Source: Candidatus Nitromaritima sp. SCGC AAA288-L16 (lineage in GTDB: Bacteria; Nitrospinota; Nitrospinia; Nitrospinales; VA-1). From it: 18,674 nucleotides of DNA. Shown in pieces: positions 1 through 6,494 of the stretch. Position 1 is the stretch's first letter. Each line of letters begins with the position of its first letter. The stretch lies in the NCBI GenBank assembly GCA_000372225.1, contig AQTY01000032.1:1-18674 (forward strand). Direction: 5' to 3'. The notes beneath the pieces were generated by a model. It saw only the letters and a list, made by a program, of their open reading frames with translations, was not told where the DNA came from and did not search any database. The position numbers and the translations under genes were made by a program.

Positions 1-115
1 CGCATCTGATTTTATCTCGCGCAAGGTGAAATGGTGTACTTAGAATACGCGCTGAACACATAGAGAAAATAATCTGATGCTAGAAATCGCATAATTTAAT
101 CGGAGAAAATCTGTT

Positions 116-598
116 ATGAAGCGGGCCATTATTAAAAAACTCGATGATGAACTTTTGATATCTCAAAAAGAGTTACAGGTAGATATTCCAAAGGCAATAC
201 TAACAGCAAGAGAGCATGGGGATTTAAAAGAAAATGCCGAATACAAGGCTGCAAAAGAAAGGCAAACATTTCTTCAAGCAAGAATTTCGCTATTACAAAA
301 AAGAATAAGCGACGTTACGTCGCTTAACATAGAAAAAATACCAAGGGACAGATCCGGGTTAGGTAGCACGTTATTCCTCACTGACATTCAAACTGGTAAA
401 GAAAAAAATTTTCACCTAGTGTTTCCTGAGGATGTAGATCCCGATGCTGGGAAAATTTCTCCTGGTTCCCCTATTGGAAGAGCCTTAATGGGAAAGCAAA
501 AAGGGGACGAAGTGATAGTTTCTCTCCCAGAGAAAAAAATAGAATACGAAGTTATGCGCGTAAATACCATCCACGATAAATCAAAAGACGCTAATTAG
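116..598 (+). CDS. greA: Transcription elongation factor GreA
   Basis: GreA binds backtracked RNA polymerase through the secondary channel and stimulates cleavage of the nascent RNA 3' end so that elongation resumes. The protein is 160 aa, the usual length. Residues 1-75 form the predicted N-terminal coiled coil, with the family signature AREHGDLKENAEY at 31-43. The tip acidic residues D36 and E39 correspond to those that hold the catalytic Mg2+ in known GreA. The C-terminal FKBP-like domain carries the typical SPIGRALMGKQKGDEV stretch. The ATG is preceded by GGAG about 10 nt upstream. trmB begins 12 nt after the stop, so the two are probably co-transcribed. GreB is the alternative, but the signature and length favour GreA. 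Confidence 0.96.
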   Translation: MKRAIIKKLDDELLISQKELQVDIPKAILTAREHGDLKENAEYKAAKERQTFLQARISLLQKRISDVTSLNIEKIPRDRSGLGSTLFLTDIQTGKEKNFHLVFPEDVDPDAGKISPGSPIGRALMGKQKGDEVIVSLPEKKIEYEVMRVNTIHDKSKDAN

Positions 599-610
599 AA
601 TAAGCACTTA

Positions 611-1240
611 ATGTCATTCAAAAACCTCATTTCATTTGAAGAAATCGCGGAAAACAACTCCAATTTTCTCGACATCGATACTAGACCCGACTGGGAAGAG
701 TTGTTTGGCAACCGCAACCCATTGAACCTAGAAATCGGGTTTGGAGTTGGAAACTTTATCATTGAAATGGGAATTCGAGAACCCAATGAAAACTTTATTG
801 GAATTGATTTTTACCACAAAGGAATCCGAAAAGTCATTACCCGTATTGCCAAGTATGAGATTTGCAACGCCCGCATCGTATATGGTGACGCAAAAGAAAA
901 AATTCCTCTCTTGTTTGCCCCTGAAGAACTCAATCGAGTTTACATAAATTTCCCCGACCCATGGCCAAAAAAAAGGCATCATAAACGCAGGTTGATCAAA
1001 CCGGATTTCATAAAAGTTCTGGCCGAAAAACTTAAGTGCAGTGGCGAAATTCATATTGCGACAGATCACGAAGCTTACGCCATGGAAATCCTTGATTTTT
1101 TTGAAAAAGATCAGCTGTTGAAAAATAAAAATGGACTTGGTACATTCCTATTACAGAAGGAAGGAATCCCAAAAAGCAAATATGAAAAAAAGTTCATTAG
1201 CGCCGGAGAACGGATTTTTTATTTAGAGTACAAAAAATAG
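611..1240 (+). CDS. trmB: tRNA (guanine-N7-)-methyltransferase TrmB
   Basis: TrmB transfers a methyl group from S-adenosylmethionine to N7 of G46 in the variable loop of tRNAs. The 209-aa protein has a Rossmann-type SAM-binding motif LEIGFGVGN at 40-48 and an acidic residue after strand 2 in FIGID (61-65). The family-defining block FPDPWPKKRHHKRR lies at 113-126, followed by ATDHEAYAMEIL from 149, whose Asp belongs to the catalytic and tRNA-binding face in known TrmB. The ATG at 611 gives the expected N-terminus; no strong Shine-Dalgarno is visible, so translation may be coupled to greA 12 nt upstream. Nothing is missing relative to the family. Confidence 0.96.
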   Translation: MSFKNLISFEEIAENNSNFLDIDTRPDWEELFGNRNPLNLEIGFGVGNFIIEMGIREPNENFIGIDFYHKGIRKVITRIAKYEICNARIVYGDAKEKIPLLFAPEELNRVYINFPDPWPKKRHHKRRLIKPDFIKVLAEKLKCSGEIHIATDHEAYAMEILDFFEKDQLLKNKNGLGTFLLQKEGIPKSKYEKKFISAGERIFYLEYKK

Positions 1241-1277
1241 AGCAACACCACTTTAACCTTCAAGTTCGGAGACTAGC

Positions 1278-3284
1278 TTGCCCCAAGAACGCATCTTAGT
1301 AGTTGATGATGAAACTAATATTGCAAATTCCCTCAAAGAAATTTTATCGGATGAGGGTTATGATGTTTCTGTAACTGAAGACGGACTTAATGCACTAGAC
1401 ATGATTCAATCAGATCCACCAGATCTTCTATTGCTTGATGTCTGGCTTCCCGGAATGGACGGAATAGAGGTATTGAAAACTGTCAAAACTTATCATCCTG
1501 AAATAGAGGTCCTGGTCATGTCTGGGCACGGGACCATCGATACGGCGGTAAAAGCGACAAAGCTTGGGGCTTTTGATTTTATTGAAAAGCCGTTCTCAAT
1601 GGACAGCTTGACTCAATCTGTTAAAAGTGCTTTAGGACTCAAAAAAAAACGCCCCACAAAAATAAGCAACGAGGCGCTATTCGGATTTTCATCGCTAATT
1701 GAAACACAAAAGGCTATTAAATCTCATTCTCAATCAGACAACCCCCTGCTCATTCTAGGTGAACCAGGAACAGGCAAAGAGTACATCGCACAAGCAATCC
1801 ACCAAAAAAGCGTAAAAAGCAACCTTCCTTTTATCAAACTCAATTGCGCTTCAAGGCCAGCAAGTGAGATCAACTCTTTTCTATTTCCGTTGGGAAAAGA
1901 ATCTCTCAACCTTAAAAACGTAGCCTCGGATACAACCCCAACCATATCGCAAGCTGTGTATTTAGATAATGTGGATGCCCTGAGCAAAACCGTTCAACAA
2001 AAATTATTCAATTTATTGTTTTCTAATGAGAGTAAAAAACAAAACTTATTGCCATCGCGTCTATATATATCTTCCTCTAAAAACCTCGGTGAACTTTCTA
2101 AAAAAAACAATTTTAATCCTGATCTACTAAAAATTTTTAGAAACACAACTATCAGAGTACCTTCTCTGCGCGAAAACCCTTCCATTATCCCCGCCTTGAT
2201 TCGTGACCACCTAGAAAAAGTCTCACAAAAAGATGGGTTGCCTATTCCCGAAATAGACTCAGATGCACTTGAAGCCTTATGTCAATATCGTTGGCCAGAA
2301 AATATCCGGGAACTTCATTCTGTTTTAGACCGCATCCTGGCGACTACTCCTTCACGGGACAGGGTTTCTCTTAACCAAATACCTTCAGGAATCAATCAAC
2401 TAACGATCCAACAGGAGCAAATAAAACTTAACAAGCTTAATAATCCTATGCAAAGAACACTTAAAAGAAGCGTAGTGTTATATGGAAGAGGACTTCATAA
2501 AGGACTTAAAACTGGGCTCATCTTGCAACCGCTGCCACCGGGAAGCGGCATTATTTTCAGCAATATCTCTAGTGGACAAACCATCCCAGCTAGGCTTGAA
2601 AATATTATATCGACCAATTACTCCACAACACTCCATAAAGGGGAAGCTAGTGTCGCTACCATAGAACATATCATGGCTGTTCTACACATATACCACATCA
2701 CAAACCTCCTTATAAAAGTAGGCGATGAAGTTCCAGTGATGGATGGATCTTCAAAAGATTTTTGTAAGTTAATCGAAGATGGTGGAATTGAAGAACAGGA
2801 TAAACCATCCCAAGAATTAATTATCGATAAAAAATATACGTTTGGCCCCCAAGAACAAGGAACCCCCCATATTAGTATTGAACCCTGTGACACATTCAAG
2901 GTTAGTTACCATATGGAATACCCGATGCCAATTGGAGTCATGGATCATACCTTCGAATATGTAAACGAGGAAGACTTTAAAAAAGAAATCGCTCCTGCGC
3001 GCACATTCGGGTTCATGAAAGATATCGCTCAATTAACAAAGATGGGATTTGCTACTGGCGGGAATCTGGACAACTTTATTCTAGTGGGAGATGGGAAAGT
3101 CATCAACACCGAACTAAGATTTGAAAATGAGTTCCCACGGCATAAGATTCTTGACATCCTAGGGGACTTCTACCTTTTAGGAAAATCTATTCGCGGACAC
3201 ATCCGCGCAAACAAATCAGGACACACCCAAAACATAGGACTTCTAAAAAATTTAACGAATGCAGAAATTCAACTTCCTCTGTAA
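1278..3284 (+). CDS. lpxC: Response regulator receiver - degenerate sigma-54 AAA+ domain - LpxC fusion
   Basis: One open frame of 668 codons, starting at TTG with GGAG 6 nt upstream, encodes three modules. Residues 1-120 are a CheY-like receiver with acidic pocket D10/D11, phosphoacceptor D54 in LLLLDVWLPGMDG, S82 and K104; it resembles NtrX. Residues about 130-375 resemble an NtrC-type AAA+ domain: Walker A GEPGTGKE at 161-168, a Walker B-like YLDN at 228-231, and WPENIRELHSVLDRIL near its end. The GAFTGA loop is absent and Asn replaces the Walker B Glu. No helix-turn-helix follows. Residues 391-668 are a complete LpxC, the Zn2+ enzyme that deacetylates UDP-3-O-acyl-GlcNAc, the committed step of lipid A synthesis. 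It has E463/H464 in the TIEHIMAVL motif, H622 and D626 in FPRHKILDILGD, and H649 in KSGH, so zinc ligands and catalytic residues are all present. The deacetylase should work; control by phosphorylation is inferred. Confidence 0.9.
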   Translation: MPQERILVVDDETNIANSLKEILSDEGYDVSVTEDGLNALDMIQSDPPDLLLLDVWLPGMDGIEVLKTVKTYHPEIEVLVMSGHGTIDTAVKATKLGAFDFIEKPFSMDSLTQSVKSALGLKKKRPTKISNEALFGFSSLIETQKAIKSHSQSDNPLLILGEPGTGKEYIAQAIHQKSVKSNLPFIKLNCASRPASEINSFLFPLGKESLNLKNVASDTTPTISQAVYLDNVDALSKTVQQKLFNLLFSNESKKQNLLPSRLYISSSKNLGELSKKNNFNPDLLKIFRNTTIRVPSLRENPSIIPALIRDHLEKVSQKDGLPIPEIDSDALEALCQYRWPENIRELHSVLDRILATTPSRDRVSLNQIPSGINQLTIQQEQIKLNKLNNPMQRTLKRSVVLYGRGLHKGLKTGLILQPLPPGSGIIFSNISSGQTIPARLENIISTNYSTTLHKGEASVATIEHIMAVLHIYHITNLLIKVGDEVPVMDGSSKDFCKLIEDGGIEEQDKPSQELIIDKKYTFGPQEQGTPHISIEPCDTFKVSYHMEYPMPIGVMDHTFEYVNEEDFKKEIAPARTFGFMKDIAQLTKMGFATGGNLDNFILVGDGKVINTELRFENEFPRHKILDILGDFYLLGKSIRGHIRANKSGHTQNIGLLKNLTNAEIQLPL

Positions 3285-3497
3285 ATTCAGTTTTAATCTA
3301 AATTTATCGACATCAATTAAACAAACTCTCTTAGAAGGAAACATCTCCATCTAGACTTTTTCAGACTCAGTTTATCGTTGCAAAACCGAATCATTTCGAA
3401 AAAACTCTACAGACAATACTTATGAACCATTTGCACCTCATTTTTAAAAAGTACTAAGCCCTAGTAAGCAACGTCATGACAATAAAAAAATTAGCGG

Positions 3498-4127
3498 ATG
3501 TTCCAAATGCCATTGAATATTTTTAAATTAGCCGTTCTTGTTTCCGGACGCGGTTCTAATTTGCAAGCCATAATTGACAGTATTGACCAAGAAGAACTGG
3601 ACGCTCATCTTTCCATAGTAATTAGCAACACAAAAGATGCCATGGCCTTAAAGCGAGCTGAAAAGCATGGGATAAAAACAATTTTTATCGATCCCTCTAC
3701 CTACTTAAACAGCAAAGAGTATGACAAAGCACTCGTATTGAAGTTAAAAGAGTTTTCCATTGATCTCATCTGTCTTGCTGGGTATATGCGTGTTCTAGGA
3801 GAAGAGGTTATACAAACGTTTGAAAAGAAAATTATAAATATACACCCTTCCCTATTACCAGCATTTCCAGGTCTGAATGCTCAAAAGCAAGCTATAAATC
3901 ATGGGGTTAAGTTCTCTGGATGCACTGTCCATTTCGTTGATTCCGGAGTTGATAGCGGACCCATTATTCTACAAACAGTAGTCCCGGTTTACGATAGCGA
4001 TGACGAAAAATCTCTCTCTAAACGAATCCTTGAACAAGAACATTACCTTTACCCAAAAGCAATCAAAATGATCCAGGAAAACAAAATCAGATTAAATGGT
4101 AGAACTGTGACGAGTAAAATAATATAA
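3498..4127 (+). CDS. purN: Phosphoribosylglycinamide formyltransferase PurN
   Basis: PurN transfers the formyl group of 10-formyltetrahydrofolate to glycinamide ribonucleotide, the third step of purine synthesis. The 209-aa product has the substrate phosphate-binding loop LVSGRGSNLQAI at 14-25. The catalytic triad is visible as N114 and H116 in NIHPSLLP and D152 in GVDSGP, matching N106/H108/D144 of the E. coli enzyme. The start is uncertain: ATG codons at 3498 and 3507 are both in frame, neither has a good Shine-Dalgarno, and the homologous region starts just after both. purM, its common partner, is not adjacent. lolA starts about 25 nt downstream. Confidence 0.95.
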   Translation: MFQMPLNIFKLAVLVSGRGSNLQAIIDSIDQEELDAHLSIVISNTKDAMALKRAEKHGIKTIFIDPSTYLNSKEYDKALVLKLKEFSIDLICLAGYMRVLGEEVIQTFEKKIINIHPSLLPAFPGLNAQKQAINHGVKFSGCTVHFVDSGVDSGPIILQTVVPVYDSDDEKSLSKRILEQEHYLYPKAIKMIQENKIRLNGRTVTSKII

Positions 4128-4152
4128 CGCTATATACTCCACTAAGGTGTTC

Positions 4153-4806
4153 ATGAAAAGACAAGCTAAATTTTTATTTATTTTTATTTTATATTGGCAT
4201 GTTCCTGCGTGGGCTCTTAGTGACGAATTAGCAACTGTTAAGGCGATTCAGAAAAATTACGATTCAGTTCTAACCTTAAAAGCAAACTTCGAGCAGAAGG
4301 CCTTCGTTAAGATGTTAAATAGAACCGAAATTACCCGGGGAAGTGTCCAGATCAAAAAACCAGGTAAAATGAAATGGGTGTACAACTCTCCAGACCCACA
4401 AGTTCTTATTAGTGATCAAAAAAATTTATGGCTTTACGCACCAGAAGAAGAACAAGTCACAAAAATGCCTATTGAAAGTGTGTACTCGTCAAATACTCCA
4501 GCCCTATTCCTTGCAGGGCAAGGAATTTTGACAGACACCTTTAACATTGTGCAGGTTCTAACTGAAAAAGATACATTTGTCGCTGTTTTCACCCCAAAAG
4601 AAGTTGAAAGTAGTTTAAGCCGCCTTGTGCTTCGGGCAAATAAAAATAACTACCAAATCACAGGAGCGACCGTGTATGATAAGCTTGGTAACAAGACTTC
4701 TATTAAATTTCGATCCATCCGTATCAACGAGAAAATACCAGAAAGCGTTTTCAACTTCAAGGTTCCTGCCGGAGTAGAAATACAAGACTTTACACCTAGC
4801 CCCTAA
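4153..4806 (+). CDS. lolA: Outer-membrane lipoprotein carrier protein LolA
   Basis: LolA is the periplasmic chaperone that takes lipoproteins released by the LolCDE ABC transporter and delivers them to the outer membrane. The protein begins with a signal peptide: basic MKRQAK, a hydrophobic core and a probable AWA cleavage site. It continues with LolA-family features, including the SVLTLKANFEQ segment and a PGKMKWVYNSPDPQVLISD region that matches the conserved strand pair. Length (217 aa) is typical. The ATG at 4153 was chosen because AAGG lies about 5 nt upstream; an in-frame GTG at 4147 would add two residues. It sits between purN and rseP with short gaps, so envelope functions cluster here. 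LolB was not seen in the window. Confidence 0.92.
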   Translation: MKRQAKFLFIFILYWHVPAWALSDELATVKAIQKNYDSVLTLKANFEQKAFVKMLNRTEITRGSVQIKKPGKMKWVYNSPDPQVLISDQKNLWLYAPEEEQVTKMPIESVYSSNTPALFLAGQGILTDTFNIVQVLTEKDTFVAVFTPKEVESSLSRLVLRANKNNYQITGATVYDKLGNKTSIKFRSIRINEKIPESVFNFKVPAGVEIQDFTPSP

Positions 4807-4825
4807 ATAATCACCTTAAATTACT

Positions 4826-6193
4826 ATGTTTGAAATATCATCCATATCTCTCGAGGCTGTATCAGCCGTTGGCTTTAAAATATTCGCGTTTCTAGTGGGC
4901 TTAGCCGCGCTTATTTTTGTCCATGAATTAGGACATTTTCTTGCTGCCCGAAAATGCGGTGTCATTGTAGAGAAATTCTCCATAGGGTTTGGAAAGAAAC
5001 TATTCGGGACAACTTCCCAGGGCACTGAATTTATTATTGCCGCTATCCCACTGGGCGGTTACGTCAAAATGAAGGGTGAGGAGCTTGGTGAGGAAACAAA
5101 TGAAGAAGGCTCGTTTTCAGCCGCACCACCACACCATCGGCTTCTAATAGCTTTTGCCGGCCCATTCTTCAATTTTCTATTTGCTTTAGCTATCTATGTG
5201 TTTGTATACATGGCAGGGGTTGAAACCATAGGTCCGGTAATTGGAACCGTAAAAACAAATTCGCCTGCCCTCGAGGCAGGTCTTCAGACAGGCGATAAGA
5301 TAATATCCGTTAATAACAAACCAATTCGATTCTGGAGTGAACTACAAAAGAAAGTCTATAATTCGCCCGGAGAGAAACTCGATTTCCAAATCGAACGTTT
5401 AACAAAGGGAATCATTAATTTAGAAATCACGCCCACCACAGAAGAAATTAAAAATCTTTTTGGCGATACAGAGCAAGTCGGCCTAATCGGCATAACCCCA
5501 CTTTCGAACACTATTAGCTACATCAAAAAAGAAAGTGCCGCCGAAAAAGCGGGCCTCCAACTTAATGATCGTATTATCGCTGTAGGAGATACCAAGATAT
5601 TTGGCTGGTCGGATCTTAGACCTGCGGCTGTGGACAAGCCAGGGGAGTCATTGACATTCAAAGTTCAACGTAATGGGACAGAAATACTGATCCCCCTAAT
5701 CCCAACCCTAAAAACAATTAAAGATGAAAATGAGAAGGACTTAGAAATTGGGGAGATTGGCATTGGGATGAGCGGGCGCATGGTACTTGAGCAGTATGGT
5801 TTGCTTGGTTCGATCGTAAGGGCGATGAAAGAAACTTGGGAGATGACGGCCTTGATTGCGATCAGCGTGCAAAAGATGCTGTTTGGATCAATCCCAGCAG
5901 ACCAAATTGGTGGCCCCATATTGATCTTTCAAATTTATGGAGAACAAGCCGAACAAGGTTTCAATGAATTCATGAGACTAACAGCTTTGTTAAGTATCAA
6001 CCTTGGCTTGATCAATTTACTCCCAATTCCAATTTTAGATGGAGGACATATTTTATTTTTTCTCATAGAAATAATTCAAGGGCGACCTGTGAGTGAAAAA
6101 AGCAGAGAACTAGCTCAACAGGTAGGACTTTTCATGCTAATAAGCTTGATGGTATTTGCTTTCTATAATGACATAGTGCGAGTCATCAATTAG
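4826..6193 (+). CDS. rseP: Site-2 intramembrane zinc metalloprotease RseP (S2P family)
   Basis: RseP cleaves transmembrane segments within the membrane: anti-sigma factors in envelope stress responses, and remnant signal peptides. The 455-aa protein has the zinc-binding HELGH at 33-37 in the first membrane segment. A conserved GGYVKMKGEE loop follows, then two PDZ domains (about 125-205 and 210-300), and a C-terminal LDGGH motif at 404-408 whose Asp is the third zinc ligand. Hydrophobic segments flank these motifs at both ends, as expected for four transmembrane helices. Its start codon lies 19 nt after lolA, with no clear Shine-Dalgarno. dxr and bamA, frequent neighbours elsewhere, are absent; the target anti-sigma factor cannot be deduced. 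Confidence 0.94.
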   Translation: MFEISSISLEAVSAVGFKIFAFLVGLAALIFVHELGHFLAARKCGVIVEKFSIGFGKKLFGTTSQGTEFIIAAIPLGGYVKMKGEELGEETNEEGSFSAAPPHHRLLIAFAGPFFNFLFALAIYVFVYMAGVETIGPVIGTVKTNSPALEAGLQTGDKIISVNNKPIRFWSELQKKVYNSPGEKLDFQIERLTKGIINLEITPTTEEIKNLFGDTEQVGLIGITPLSNTISYIKKESAAEKAGLQLNDRIIAVGDTKIFGWSDLRPAAVDKPGESLTFKVQRNGTEILIPLIPTLKTIKDENEKDLEIGEIGIGMSGRMVLEQYGLLGSIVRAMKETWEMTALIAISVQKMLFGSIPADQIGGPILIFQIYGEQAEQGFNEFMRLTALLSINLGLINLLPIPILDGGHILFFLIEIIQGRPVSEKSRELAQQVGLFMLISLMVFAFYNDIVRVIN

Positions 6194-6218
6194 ACAAGAT
6201 TCTACGACCATTTAAAAA

Positions 6219-6488
6219 GTGGATTCAATATCACAATTAGAAAGTCTAAAAAAAATCGCGGCGGAACTTTCAATTGACATAATAACCGGTAGTTTGTTCG
6301 ACCCTGAAATCATAGTTAAAAGTGGTCACTGTAAGGTGAAAGGGAAAAACACAATCATCATTGATAGCTTACTTTCAAGCCAAGAACAAAGCGAAGTCAT
6401 TATCCAAGCCCTAAAAAAGTTTAACCTGGAATCAGTTTACCTACCGCCATGGATTCGTGAGCGCCTTGAACCTGACAATTCTATTTAA
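6219..6488 (+). CDS. Small protein of unknown function (89 aa)
   Basis: I cannot assign a function. The frame starts with GTG and encodes 89 aa with no signal peptide or membrane segment. Predicted secondary structure is helix (residues 2-18), strands around SGHCKVKGKNTIIID, then a helix and a C-terminal PPWIRERLE motif. From memory this layout (a CRVKGK-type strand, an IIID strand, a helix, then a PP-x-x-RE-x-L ending) resembles short conserved hypothetical proteins of diderm bacteria, but I cannot confirm a family. It begins 25 nt after rseP and ends 6 nt before the PEP mutase gene, so it is almost surely translated in the same transcript. The tight spacing and protein-like composition support a real gene. 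Confidence 0.75.
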   Translation: MDSISQLESLKKIAAELSIDIITGSLFDPEIIVKSGHCKVKGKNTIIIDSLLSSQEQSEVIIQALKKFNLESVYLPPWIRERLEPDNSI

Positions 6489-6494
6489 AATTAA

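Noticed and set aside
2..43. Short open stretch ending in TAG before greA, possibly the 3' end of an upstream gene (carB is a common neighbour).
   Set aside because: Only 13 codons are visible and they match no C-terminus I recognise.
2618..2899. Minus-strand open frame opposite the LpxC domain.
   Set aside because: The + strand frame has complete LpxC motifs; the antisense product has no recognisable features.
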